Source: Eubacteriales bacterium
GTDB taxonomy: Bacteria > Bacillota > Clostridia > Lachnospirales > Lachnospiraceae
Direction of reading: 5' to 3'
Length of the DNA stretch: 64,000 nt
Assembly (NCBI GenBank): GCA_030536755.1
Contig: JAUNPJ010000001.1
Location: forward strand, 154,191-218,190
Shown here: positions 54,261-62,299 of the stretch, one piece after another
Layout: each line of letters opens with the position of its first letter
How positions within the stretch are numbered: position 1 is the first letter of the stretch
The notes under the pieces: generated by a model
Databases searched by the model: none
Seen by the model: the letters and a program-made list of their open reading frames with translations, nothing else
What the model was told of the DNA's origin: nothing
Program-made: the position numbers and the translations under genes

Positions 54261-56120
54261 TTATCCGTTTATCTTTTTGAGATAATAGAATCCATACGCC
54301 GGAATATCCACGCCAGATGCCTGCATCGTTCTTCCGGAAATCAAATCGATATAATCTCCATCTGTCTCATTGATCCATGCCGTCTTGTCATATTCACTGA
54401 AATTAAACAGACCAATAATCTTCTCGCCTTCAAAATAGCGTCCGATGCACAATACACTTAAATCCCAGGTCTCAATCGTCCATGTATCCGCATTCGATAC
54501 AAATACCCGCTCCTGTTTCCGAATCTGTTCCAGCCTGCCAAGCCTTGCGAACATCTGTCCTTCCACCGTTGTCTGATCTGCAATATTCTCTGCAAGTTTC
54601 CAGTTCATGGCGCCGCGATGAAGGTAACGGGAATCTGCCGCTTTATTCGGATCTTCCTTGTAACTGTAGTCGTTTACCTGCCCGATCTCATCTCCTCCAT
54701 AAAGTACCGGGATACCAGACTGCATAAACATATAGGCGTGAAGCATAACATCCAGCTGAATCGCCTTCTGCATCGCCTGTGCATCCTGCTCAAAACCGGC
54801 TTTTTCAATTCCGCACATGGACGCTGTCGTTGCACAGAAACGCGCATCACCGGTCACCGGATCTGCATTGTACAGTTCTCCTCTGCTGTTGCTTTCTCCC
54901 ACATATCCCTGGAAATAATTGTTCAGATATTCCTTGTGGGAGCGTTCACCGATTCCTTCCTTCAACAGTTCCGGATAATCCAATCCCCAGCCAATGTCAT
55001 CATGACATCGCAAATAATTTAAAAATACATAGTCTTTCGGAAGACCATTGACAATATCCAGCTGTTTTTTCAGCAGGCGGACATTTCTTGTCGCTACCGT
55101 ATGCCAGGTAGTTGCCATGGTCGTTACGTTATAAAGCATATGGCACTCCGGTTTTTCGACCGTTCCAAAATAAGGGACAACCTTTTCAGGCTCCATAACC
55201 ACCTCGCCAAGAAGAAGAATACCGGGGCACACGATTTCACTGATAATTCGCATCATACGGACAATCGTATGTACCTGTCTGAGATTTCTGCACTGCGTAT
55301 GTAATTCTTTCCAGATATATGGTACCGCATCAATACGGATAATATCAATCCCTTTATTGGCAAGAAACAGAAAATTATACATCATTTCATTAAAAACTCG
55401 CGGATTTTTGTAATTTAAATCCCACTGATACGGATAAAAGGTTGTCATGACAAAATGTCCGGCGTCCTCCAGCCAGGTAAAATTCCCCGGCGCCGTAGTC
55501 GGAAATACCTGCGGAACGGTTCTCTCATACATCGCAGGAACAGAGTAATCGTGAAAGAAGAAGTAACGGCTCATATATTCTCCATCACCCTGACGTGCAC
55601 GCTTTGCCCATTCATGATCTTCAGACGTATGATTCATCACAAAATCCATGCAGACATTGATGTGTTTCTTATGGCAAGAAGCTGTCAGATTCTCCAGATC
55701 TTCCATCGTTCCCAGATTGTCCTGCACCTTTCTGAAATCAGAGACAGCATAGCCGCCGTCAGAGCGTCCCGGTACCGTATCCAAAAAAGGCATCAGATGA
55801 ATGTAGTTGACGTTACACTCCTGGATATAGTCCAGCTTCTTTTCAACACCTTTCATATTCCCGGCAAAATTGTCAATGTAAAACATCATACCCATCATGT
55901 CATTTTGTTTGTACCAGTCTGGATGCTCTTCCCGCTGCATATCCAGATTCTTCAATTCATCCTTACGTTCCTGATAAAATCGGTACATATTGTCACAAAG
56001 TTCTGCAAACATGGAATCATTTCCATAAAGTTCCATATAAAGCCAACGAAGTTCATCATGGTGTTTTTGTAATCTTTCTGCATATTTATCTGTCTTTTTA
56101 TTCGTTTTCTTTGTTCCCAT
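54261..56120 (-). CDS. GH13 glycoside hydrolase/transglucosidase, amylosucrase type
   Basis: This protein of about 619 residues has the layout of amylosucrases (subfamily GH13_4): an all-helical N-terminal region (HHDELRWLYMELYGN), then the barrel with PGRSDGGYAVSDFRKVQ, the nucleophile Asp in GIDIIRIDAVPYIWK, the acid/base Glu in LLGEVV and the third Asp in LRCHDDIGW, and a C-terminal beta domain. No signal peptide, so it is cytoplasmic. It may turn sucrose into fructose plus glucan, or phosphorolyse or hydrolyse it. The ATG at 56120 (AGGAG 11 bases upstream) is preferred; the longest frame starts at 56180, at or before the predicted transcription start. Confidence 0.85.
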   Translation of the reverse strand: MGTKKTNKKTDKYAERLQKHHDELRWLYMELYGNDSMFAELCDNMYRFYQERKDELKNLDMQREEHPDWYKQNDMMGMMFYIDNFAGNMKGVEKKLDYIQECNVNYIHLMPFLDTVPGRSDGGYAVSDFRKVQDNLGTMEDLENLTASCHKKHINVCMDFVMNHTSEDHEWAKRARQGDGEYMSRYFFFHDYSVPAMYERTVPQVFPTTAPGNFTWLEDAGHFVMTTFYPYQWDLNYKNPRVFNEMMYNFLFLANKGIDIIRIDAVPYIWKELHTQCRNLRQVHTIVRMMRIISEIVCPGILLLGEVVMEPEKVVPYFGTVEKPECHMLYNVTTMATTWHTVATRNVRLLKKQLDIVNGLPKDYVFLNYLRCHDDIGWGLDYPELLKEGIGERSHKEYLNNYFQGYVGESNSRGELYNADPVTGDARFCATTASMCGIEKAGFEQDAQAMQKAIQLDVMLHAYMFMQSGIPVLYGGDEIGQVNDYSYKEDPNKAADSRYLHRGAMNWKLAENIADQTTVEGQMFARLGRLEQIRKQERVFVSNADTWTIETWDLSVLCIGRYFEGEKIIGLFNFSEYDKTAWINETDGDYIDLISGRTMQASGVDIPAYGFYYLKKING

Positions 56121-56165
56121 AGCAATCGTTTCTCCTGTTTCCTGTGAAATAATCATTAATTTATA

Positions 56166-56179
56166 TGTAATCGTTTTCA
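56166..56179. promoter_or_regulatory. LacI-family/cre-type operator before the amylosucrase gene
   Basis: On the minus strand TGAAAACGATTACA matches the cre/LacI-family consensus TGWAANCGNTNWCA at every position. It overlaps the predicted transcription start. Either the adjacent LacI regulator or CcpA could bind. Confidence 0.8.
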
Positions 56180-56184
56180 TATAA

Positions 56185-56213
56185 ATAGTAACATACCATG
56201 CCTCTTTTCACAA
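56185..56213 (-). promoter_or_regulatory. Promoter of the amylosucrase-lacI operon
   Basis: On the minus strand -35 TTGTGA (56208-56213) and -10 TACTAT (56185-56190) have a 17-base spacer, with a start near 56178 inside the operator. Confidence 0.65.
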
Positions 56214-56215
56214 GA

Positions 56216-56258
56216 AAAAAACCAGGGGAAAAATCAACAAATTTTTCTCCTGGTTTTT
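56216..56258 (-). terminator. Terminator after the FeoB-associated gene
   Basis: AAACCAGGGGAAAAAT (56218-56233) pairs, with one bulge, with ATTTTTCTCCTGGTTT (56241-56256). On the minus strand a T-run follows. It lies 30 bases past the stop at 56288. Confidence 0.85.
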
Positions 56259-56287
56259 ATGGATACCTTACAAAATCGCAATCCGTC

Positions 56288-56425
56288 TCAATGGCAATGT
56301 CCGCCGCACTGCTTACAGTCACCACCGCACTGCAATGATTTTCCATTTTTCTTGTCTTTCACCATACTGCGGACTGCCAGACCTACCACGAAAATTAACG
56401 CTGCAGCTACAAATACCGTTCCCAT
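56288..56425 (-). CDS. FeoB-associated Cys-rich membrane protein (orphan)
   Basis: This 45-residue ORF was read directly from the gap. It has an N-terminal membrane segment (MGTVFVAAALIFVVGLAV), a basic stretch (RSMVKDKKNGK) and a Cys-rich tail CGGDCKQCGGHCH. This is the layout of FeoB-associated Cys-rich proteins, which usually follow feoB and may help ferrous iron uptake. Here no feoA or feoB is near. A GAGGTG SD is six bases upstream; six further codons back to an ATG at 56443 are possible. It has its own promoter, operator and terminator. Confidence 0.85.
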   Translation of the reverse strand: MGTVFVAAALIFVVGLAVRSMVKDKKNGKSLQCGGDCKQCGGHCH

Positions 56426-56481
56426 TTCCTTCACCTCTGTCATTCTTTTCATTATCTTAAAGTCATTGTCCTCTTATATAT

Positions 56482-56497
56482 GTTAGTATAGTCTAAC
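56482..56497. promoter_or_regulatory. DtxR/IdeR-like operator over the FeoB-associated gene promoter
   Basis: On the minus strand GTTAGACTATACTAAC is a dyad with 5-base perfect arms (GTTAG and CTAAC). It resembles the DtxR-type TTAGGTTAGCCTAA pattern and covers the -10 element. Iron-dependent repression is inferred. Confidence 0.66.
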
Positions 56498-56513
56498 TCA
56501 CGTAAAAAGTCAA
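56485..56513 (-). promoter_or_regulatory. Promoter of the FeoB-associated gene
   Basis: On the minus strand -35 TTGACT (56508-56513) and -10 TATACT (56485-56490) have a 17-base spacer. The -35 overlaps the last codon of the M14 peptidase gene. Confidence 0.8.
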
Positions 56514-57427
56514 CACTTTTTTCTGCATGAAGACTGCATCGTCTGTGCCAGAATTTCCAATGGAATGCAGCAAACCTCCCGATATGCATCCGTCTGATAT
56601 TCTTCTTTTAACGGAAACTTTGCATTTTCTTCGACTGTCTCCACCGTGATGGCCGGTCCTCCAATCACTTCTGAGTAATAATGCACCGAATTTCCCCCGC
56701 TGTAATCAGCCGAAAACTCTTCCTCCCTCTGGCCGAGTCTGTAATTTGAAACTTCCTGCAGCCGCCTTGCAAGATAATAATTCTGGCGGTTGTATACGCC
56801 AGACAGGGCACTTCGATAATAGTAAATCATTTTCCCTCTGGAATGAAAATCTACATATCCAACACTTGGACAGCTTCGGAAAACACGAATCAGTGCCTGC
56901 GTCTCCCGTTCACTGGCAGGAGCATCATAATAAAATCGTTTTATGTAAGATTTGCAGGGAAAATTGCGATTGATATCAATTCCTCTGGCATTGCACTTCC
57001 AGTTTCTGTAATCCAGCCTTCGTATCCGCAGAGCCTGTCTCAGTTTTGGATTGCGAATCACCTGAAATCCCTGCAGTGCAATGGAATAGCCATCCGGATT
57101 TACTACAGGAATCCAGAAAATGGAATAATTCTGCAAAATCTGCCAAACGTCATACCGGTCAGCCAGCAGCTTCCTTTCTGTATAAGCATTCGCATACTCC
57201 TCAATCATTTTCAGCAAAATGATTGGATTGATCGTCTCTCTTCCGTGTACACCTGCCGTACAAAACAGCACCTCCTCTCCCAACCCCAGCTTCAGCATAC
57301 GAATCTCGCGGTCGTCGTGGCTATACCCGATTACCTTGCTGGACAAAATCTCTCCAAATTGCTGTACAAGTGCTTCCATTTCCTCAGAAATTCTCTCATA
57401 AGTATAGCGTTCTTCCAATGCGATCAT
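56510..57427 (-). CDS. M14-family zinc carboxypeptidase
   Basis: This 305-residue peptidase has Zn ligands in VHGRETINPI (H and E) and DFHSRG (H), the substrate-binding INRNF and the catalytic Glu in VETVEENAKFP. No signal peptide or wall-binding domain is visible, so it may act inside the cell. It most resembles gamma-D-glutamyl-diamino-acid peptidases, possibly in muropeptide recycling (inference). GGAGG lies 11 bases before the ATG. Confidence 0.88.
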   Translation of the reverse strand: MIALEERYTYERISEEMEALVQQFGEILSSKVIGYSHDDREIRMLKLGLGEEVLFCTAGVHGRETINPIILLKMIEEYANAYTERKLLADRYDVWQILQNYSIFWIPVVNPDGYSIALQGFQVIRNPKLRQALRIRRLDYRNWKCNARGIDINRNFPCKSYIKRFYYDAPASERETQALIRVFRSCPSVGYVDFHSRGKMIYYYRSALSGVYNRQNYYLARRLQEVSNYRLGQREEEFSADYSGGNSVHYYSEVIGGPAITVETVEENAKFPLKEEYQTDAYREVCCIPLEILAQTMQSSCRKKC

Positions 57428-57455
57428 CTGCTGCCTGTCCTCCTTCTATTATCAA

Positions 57456-57500
57456 AAAAGCTCCCGCATCATATTTTCATAAATATATGCGAAAGCTTTT
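57456..57500 (-). terminator. Terminator after the 5-formyl-THF cyclo-ligase gene
   Basis: AAAAAGCTCCCGCAT (57455-57469) and ATGCGAAAGCTTTT (57487-57500) form an imperfect stem of about 13 pairs; on the minus strand six T follow. It ends the proB/DUF896/cyclo-ligase unit and precedes the M14 gene. Confidence 0.75.
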
Positions 57501-57522
57501 AAAAATAGACCATATGTAATTG

Positions 57523-58068
57523 TTATTCGTAGATCTTTTTCTCGGTCACTACAGCATCCGGCAAAATATCCGTAGGTTCTACGGGAACCTCTTCCATCAT
57601 CTGAAATTCAAACGCCAATGCTACTTTTGGAATTTTATGTACCTCGAGAAAACGGTCATAAAATCCACCGCCATATCCGACACGATGACGCTGTGCAGTA
57701 AATGCCACACCCGGCATGATCATCAGCGGATTTTCCCAGTCTACGATCTCTCCGCGCGCCGGTTCCGGAATCTTAAAATATCCCGGCTCCAGCTGATCAA
57801 AACTGTCAAGCTGATAAAAGATCATGTCCTTTCCCACAACCTTTGGCACCGCAACCTTCTTGCCCGCTTTCCAGGCAGCCTCGATGATTGGTCTTGTAGA
57901 TACCTCATGGTTGTAATCCACATAAGCATAAATGCGTTCTGCCTCCTGAAAAGCCGGCATGTTTACCACCTTTTCGGCAATGCTCTGGCTCATATCCCAA
58001 ATCTGTTCATCTGTGTGCTCTGCACGTCTTGCAAACACCTTTTTTCTAATGTCTTTTTTTGAGTCCAT
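57523..58068 (-). CDS. 5-formyltetrahydrofolate cyclo-ligase
   Basis: This 181-residue enzyme converts 5-formyl-THF to 5,10-methenyl-THF with ATP. Family motifs: DIRKKVFARRAE at the N-terminus, IYAYVDYNHEVSTRPI, VPKVVGKDMIFYQ, and MPGVAFTAQRHRVGYGGGFYDRFL with the Mg-ATP loop. Its start overlaps the DUF896 gene by 23 bases. GGGGGA precedes the ATG. Confidence 0.94.
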   Translation of the reverse strand: MDSKKDIRKKVFARRAEHTDEQIWDMSQSIAEKVVNMPAFQEAERIYAYVDYNHEVSTRPIIEAAWKAGKKVAVPKVVGKDMIFYQLDSFDQLEPGYFKIPEPARGEIVDWENPLMIMPGVAFTAQRHRVGYGGGFYDRFLEVHKIPKVALAFEFQMMEEVPVEPTDILPDAVVTEKKIYE

Positions 58069-58267
58069 ATTTTTCCCCCAAATTTACAATCGTTCCATCC
58101 GCTTCCTGAATATCAATGTTATCCAACTGGGAACGAAGATTCATACGGATTGCCGCAATGTACTCGTTGCGAAGCTTGGTCCGCTCTTCCTTCTCAGCCT
58201 CTGTCAGACCTTCTGTTTTGGCTTTGTGTGCCAATTCATTGATTCTGGCAATTAACTTCTCGTCCAT
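58046..58267 (-). CDS. DUF896 (YnzC-like) protein
   Basis: This 73-residue protein has two antiparallel helices: ARINELAHKAKTEGLTEAEK then RTKLRNEYIAAIRMNLRSQL. This is the DUF896/YnzC family; relatives in Bacillus lie in the SOS operon, but no LexA box was found here. It may bind ribosomes or RNA (unproved). It lies eight bases after proB and overlaps the cyclo-ligase gene. TAGGAGG precedes the ATG. Confidence 0.92.
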   Translation of the reverse strand: MDEKLIARINELAHKAKTEGLTEAEKEERTKLRNEYIAAIRMNLRSQLDNIDIQEADGTIVNLGEKYGLKKRH

Positions 58268-58275
58268 AGTTCCTC

Positions 58276-59130
58276 CTAAAACAGTTTTTCAATATAATCG
58301 ATCAGATAAAATTCTTCCTTCCGGTTACCCACAAAAACAGTTCCGTGTTCTTCGCCGTCAATAATCCTATGAATCACATGGAAATCCTTTCCGTTGGCAA
58401 TGATCATATCCGCACCTGCTGCCGTGGCAATCTCCGCCGCCGTCAGTTTCGTTGCCATGCCGCCGGTTCCTACCTTACTTCCGGTCGTGCTTTTACCCAT
58501 TTGCATAAAATGCTCATCCAGATTTTCTACAATGCTGATAAACTTCGCATCTGGATTTTCATGCGGATCATCGGTATACAGTCCGTCAATATCCGTCAGC
58601 AAAATCAAAAGGTCTGCCTGGATCAGAGCAGCCACGACCGCCGAAAGCGTATCGTTATCTCCGAACTGAATCTCGTATGTAGAAATGGTATCATTCTCGT
58701 TTACAATGGGAATGACACCCAGCTTCAGCAGCTCATTGAATGTGTTTTTGGCATTGGTACGGTTCAGATTGTCAACCATCGTATTTTTCGTCATCAGAAT
58801 CTGTCCCGCTGTCTGGTTATACTCAGAAAACAATTTCTGATAGATCATCATCAGACGAGCCTGTCCCACAGCCGCACAGGCCTGCTTCTGCGCAAGCTGA
58901 TCCGGTTTTCCGTCAAAGCCTACCGCCGCACTTCCAACGCCAATGGCACCAGAAGAAACCAACACCACTTCCTTTCCCTGATTTCTCAAATCGCTGATCT
59001 CTCTCACCAGAACCTCAAGCTTTGTCAAGTTCAGCCGTCCCGTCTCTTTATGAGTCAAAGAAGAAGTTCCGATCTTGATTACGATTCGTTTTTTATCTTT
59101 AAATGTACTTCGTATATCTGTTGTTTCCAA
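58276..59130 (-). CDS. proB: Glutamate 5-kinase
   Basis: ProB phosphorylates glutamate in the first step of proline synthesis. This 284-residue form has the kinase domain only (IVIKIGTSSLTHKETG, VSSGAIGVG, VNENDTIST, FGDNDTLSAVVAALIQADLL, GTGGMATKLTAAEIA) and lacks the C-terminal PUA domain of the E. coli enzyme. The start is a TTG, with GAGG eight bases upstream and no other start near. No proA adjoins it, though proBA is the usual pair. Confidence 0.93.
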   Translation of the reverse strand: METTDIRSTFKDKKRIVIKIGTSSLTHKETGRLNLTKLEVLVREISDLRNQGKEVVLVSSGAIGVGSAAVGFDGKPDQLAQKQACAAVGQARLMMIYQKLFSEYNQTAGQILMTKNTMVDNLNRTNAKNTFNELLKLGVIPIVNENDTISTYEIQFGDNDTLSAVVAALIQADLLILLTDIDGLYTDDPHENPDAKFISIVENLDEHFMQMGKSTTGSKVGTGGMATKLTAAEIATAAGADMIIANGKDFHVIHRIIDGEEHGTVFVGNRKEEFYLIDYIEKLF

Positions 59131-59194
59131 TCTTCTGTCCTCTTTCCTGTTTATTCTCCTCTATCTTACACTATTTTTTCCGGTTCGTCTATTA

Positions 59195-59572
59195 TCAACT
59201 GGAATAGTTCTCCAAAAAACTGTAAAGTTCCAGTTCCGATTTTACATATTTTCCGGCTTTAATTTCTTCCTGCAGTTTTACAGGGAGCATATCCAGGGAG
59301 ATACCTGTCGTCTCATACAGCGTTATCCTGTCTGCCTGATAGACTGATACTACGCCATTTTCCTCCACCAGGTAATAACCACCTTCCTCGGCCGCTGTTT
59401 CCACATATTTTGTTTCCTCTGAAACCTCTGCCCTGTTGTCTGTTTCTTCCTGTTTCTCCTGTATCTGCTGTACCTGTGCCCGCAGCACATTCACCTGGTG
59501 ATAATTGTAGCCAGCAAACGAAAACAGACACAACAGCAGAAAAACGCCGATACTATAGAACCATCTGTGCAT
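59195..59572 (-). CDS. Membrane-anchored protein of unknown function
   Basis: This 125-residue protein has one N-terminal membrane segment (about 5-22, SIGVFLLLCLFSFAGY), a short coiled coil (VLRAQVQQIQEKQEETDN), and a C-terminal domain YYLVEENGVVSVYQAD followed by YETTGISLDMLPVKLQ. The rest faces outside. Similar C-terminal domains (BofC-like) are common in Lachnospiraceae; the role is unknown. The ATG at 59572 has GGAG eight bases upstream. The start region lies in the loop of a perfect hairpin. Confidence 0.68.
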   Translation of the reverse strand: MHRWFYSIGVFLLLCLFSFAGYNYHQVNVLRAQVQQIQEKQEETDNRAEVSEETKYVETAAEEGGYYLVEENGVVSVYQADRITLYETTGISLDMLPVKLQEEIKAGKYVKSELELYSFLENYSS

Positions 59573-59604
59573 TGCACCCACTCCTTTTTTTCTATAGTAT
59601 CGGC
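59546..59604. repeat. 15-bp perfect inverted repeat enclosing a ribosome binding site and start codon
   Basis: GCCGATACTATAGAA (59546-59560) and TTCTATAGTATCGGC (59590-59604) are exact reverse complements. The 29-base loop holds the SD (GGAG) and ATG of the gene at 59195-59572. On the minus strand the second arm lies in codons 5-9 and is followed by GTTTTT. It could hide the start, act as an attenuator, or terminate the upstream DUF3048 transcript. Confidence 0.85.
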
Positions 59605-59630
59605 CTTTTTGTGCGATTTATACCAAACAT

Positions 59631-60785
59631 CTACTGAATCGTTAATTTATCGAGCGTATCATTTAAAACAATCGCAACAAACGTCTTTCCTGTGTTCATC
59701 GTGATCTCCTGATTTTGCTTGGTAATGTAATGTGTTCTGCCCCAGGGCGCATCCTTCTCCCAGCGCACATCGACAGCCTTGCCATGCGTGATATATTTCC
59801 CCTCTCCTCCATAAATGACATCGAGATTGAGATATCCATTCTGATCATAAGGCTTATAGGAAGTATACTGAATCAGAATGTTGTCAAAGGTAAGCTGCTC
59901 GCCTGTCATCTCATCAATCTGAATATCTCCGAACTGGAAACGTTTGTACTTCCCAGTTGCTGCATCGTACTCAAACCATGGCTTGTTGTGATCAAAGCAG
60001 TCCAGCTTCACAAGATTCGCCGGCGTTGCTCCGTTTTCATCCTGCAGTTCAATCGTTTCTCCTACCTTTGCGAACTGATAATGACCATCATAGGAGGCAT
60101 CGTATTCCTGGCTGTATCCATAATCCGCAATGCCCTTTTGGATTCCCTCATAGCTGGTATACGCATTGTGCGGCGCCTTGCGGTCAGAGGTGCGATAAAA
60201 AATATCAGGTCCAAAATTACTCAGACCACTTAAATTATTCACAAACTCCAGTTCCAGAAACGGAACCGCATAGGCAGCCTGTCCGTAATGTGCATACAGC
60301 GCATTAAATTCTGTTGCAAAAAAGATATAGTATTCCCGGCAGCTTCGCACAGATCCTATTTTCTCCAGATCATCATACTGCTCAAAAATCCCCATCAGTC
60401 TTGTGATCTGTCCCTCAACAGGAGCCTCATAAACCACACCGGCACGTGAAATTCCATACTGCGGACAGGCGTCAATAATATTGTTCAGCATGATTGCCAC
60501 CGGACGTCTACGTCCCTGTGCTTCCGGTACAAACTCTCCCGTCAGATAACTTTTTACCATGCCTTCCGGTGCCTGTTCTTCCTCCTCTGCCGGTTCAAAA
60601 GCTACTGTCTCTGCCGTCTCCTCTGATGCCGTTTCCTCTTCTTCCTGTTCTGTCACCGCTTCTTTCTCTCTGGCAAAATCCGACGGCTTTACATCTTTGG
60701 AAAAATCTTCGAGTCCTGTCGAACACCCGGTCAGCACAAGGCTCATCAACATAAAAACCGCCATCCATCGTTTTGCTCTCCTCAT
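59631..60785 (-). CDS. DUF3048 (YerB-like) lipoprotein
   Basis: This 384-residue protein has a lipoprotein signal peptide with lipobox LTGC (Cys about 21), an acidic Glu/Thr-rich linker (about 38-75), and the DUF3048 domain: RRRPVAIMLNNIIDACPQYG, IGSVRSCREYYIFFA, NALYAHYGQAAYA, and a C-terminal domain with DVRWEKDAPWGRTHY and VAIVLND. It is anchored on the outer face. Function unknown; YerB is linked to spore or wall processes only by context. GGAGG lies six bases before the ATG. Confidence 0.92.
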   Translation of the reverse strand: MRRAKRWMAVFMLMSLVLTGCSTGLEDFSKDVKPSDFAREKEAVTEQEEEETASEETAETVAFEPAEEEEQAPEGMVKSYLTGEFVPEAQGRRRPVAIMLNNIIDACPQYGISRAGVVYEAPVEGQITRLMGIFEQYDDLEKIGSVRSCREYYIFFATEFNALYAHYGQAAYAVPFLELEFVNNLSGLSNFGPDIFYRTSDRKAPHNAYTSYEGIQKGIADYGYSQEYDASYDGHYQFAKVGETIELQDENGATPANLVKLDCFDHNKPWFEYDAATGKYKRFQFGDIQIDEMTGEQLTFDNILIQYTSYKPYDQNGYLNLDVIYGGEGKYITHGKAVDVRWEKDAPWGRTHYITKQNQEITMNTGKTFVAIVLNDTLDKLTIQ

Positions 60786-60805
60786 TCCATACCTCCCAGT
60801 TTCTT

Positions 60806-61303
60806 TTATCGGGAAATCCCCAAAATCTCCAATACTATTCTTTGTTTTTCTTCCATCACAGACGCTTCCTCCGGAGTCATATGATCATACCCCAGCAAAT
60901 GCAGCATGCTGTGTGCCACCAGAAAAGCAAATTCCCGTTTCTGACTGTGACCATATTCCCTCGCCTGTTCAATCACCTTTTCAGCTGAAATCATAATATC
61001 CCCCAAAACGATCTCTTCTGAATCCGGATCCACATAGCTGTTGATATCCTCCTCGATCACATCATAATCCACCGGTGTCTCAAACGGAATCATCGGGAAG
61101 GACAGCACGTCCGTCGGCGCATGAATATCCCGGAATTCCTGATTCACCCGCTTGATCTCCTCATTGTCTGTAATCACCAGATTGATTTCCGCCTCGTAGG
61201 GAAATTCCTCTGTCTCCAGTACCTTGTCCGCCACGATTTTCGCAACCTCACTGTACTCCACCTCAATCTGTACATCTGTCTCATATTCCAGTTGTATGGT
61301 CAT
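60806..61303 (-). CDS. ybeY: Endoribonuclease YbeY
   Basis: This 165-residue single-strand RNase acts in 16S rRNA maturation and ribosome quality control. The zinc-binding HSMLHLLGYDH motif is near residue 133, and DVLSFPMIPFE and LGDIMISAEKV are typical. It follows phoH at once, the usual yqfC-yqfD-phoH-ybeY order of spore-forming Firmicutes. AGGAG lies ten bases before the ATG. Confidence 0.96.
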   Translation of the reverse strand: MTIQLEYETDVQIEVEYSEVAKIVADKVLETEEFPYEAEINLVITDNEEIKRVNQEFRDIHAPTDVLSFPMIPFETPVDYDVIEEDINSYVDPDSEEIVLGDIMISAEKVIEQAREYGHSQKREFAFLVAHSMLHLLGYDHMTPEEASVMEEKQRIVLEILGISR

Positions 61304-61306
61304 AAC

Positions 61307-62299
61307 CTATCTGCTCCTTCCCCTCGCAGGTTTGTTCATTTTCTTTTCGTAATCATCGTAGGCCTGTACAATCTTCTGAACCAGCGGATGTCTCACCACA
61401 TCCTTGCTGGTCAGTTCACAGAACGCAATTCCCTCCACCTTGCGCAGCACCTTCATCGCTACATCAAGCCCTGACTGCACGCTGCTCGGAAGATCCTTCT
61501 GAGAAGTATCCCCCGTAACGACGACCTTTGATCCAAAACCGATACGCGTCAAAAACATTTTCATCTGTGCCGGTGTCGTATTCTGTGCCTCATCCAGAAT
61601 AATATATGCATTATCCAGTGTCCTTCCTCTCATGTAGGCAAGAGGTGCCACCTCGATCAGACCCTTTTCCATATTTTTCGCAAAGCTTTCCGGTCCCATA
61701 ATCTGATACAGTGCATCATAAAGAGGTCTTAAATACGGGTCAACCTTACTCTGCAGATCACCGGGCAGAAATCCTAACTTCTCCCCTGCCTCAATCGCCG
61801 GTCTCGTCAGAATGATCCGGCTTACCTCTTCATTTCGAAAAGCAGTCACTGCCATCGCCATTGCCAGATACGTCTTTCCGGTTCCGGCCGGGCCGATTCC
61901 AAAAACAATCATCTTTTCCCGAATGGCATCTACATAATTTTTCTGTCCCAGCGTCTTTGGCTTGATCGGTCTTCCCTGAATCGTATGGCAAATGCAGTCT
62001 TTATCAATTTCCACAATGGCCTGCTCCCGATCCTCCATCAACAGCGACAGCGCATAATTTACGTTCTGCGTATTGATAATATTTCCCCGCTCAGACAGGG
62101 AGAGAAGCTGTTCCAGCAAGCGTTTTGCCTTTCCAGCACTTCCCTCACTTCCCAGAATCTTCAAATGCCCGTTGCGGCTGATAATCGTGACATTCAGCGT
62201 CCGCTCAATCACCTTCAAGTGCTCGTCAAACTGTCCGAATACATTTCTCTCATGCTCAACGGGCAGCTCCATCTGTAATTCTATAATGCTATTGCTCAT
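61307..62299 (-). CDS. phoH: PhoH-family ATPase
   Basis: This 330-residue protein has an N-terminal KH-like region (about 1-115, VTIISRNGHLKILG) and a RecA-like NTPase with Walker A GIGPAGTGKTYLAMAMA and Walker B YIILDEAQNTTPAQMKMF. PhoH proteins are predicted RNA-remodelling ATPases linked to YbeY. It overlaps yqfD by 11 bases. Confidence 0.95.
   Translation of the reverse strand: MSNSIIELQMELPVEHERNVFGQFDEHLKVIERTLNVTIISRNGHLKILGSEGSAGKAKRLLEQLLSLSERGNIINTQNVNYALSLLMEDREQAIVEIDKDCICHTIQGRPIKPKTLGQKNYVDAIREKMIVFGIGPAGTGKTYLAMAMAVTAFRNEEVSRIILTRPAIEAGEKLGFLPGDLQSKVDPYLRPLYDALYQIMGPESFAKNMEKGLIEVAPLAYMRGRTLDNAYIILDEAQNTTPAQMKMFLTRIGFGSKVVVTGDTSQKDLPSSVQSGLDVAMKVLRKVEGIAFCELTSKDVVRHPLVQKIVQAYDDYEKKMNKPARGRSR

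Noticed and set aside
54261-56180. Longest frame of the amylosucrase-type gene starting at 56180
   Set aside because: That ATG lies at or before the predicted transcription start and next to the operator; no SD precedes it.
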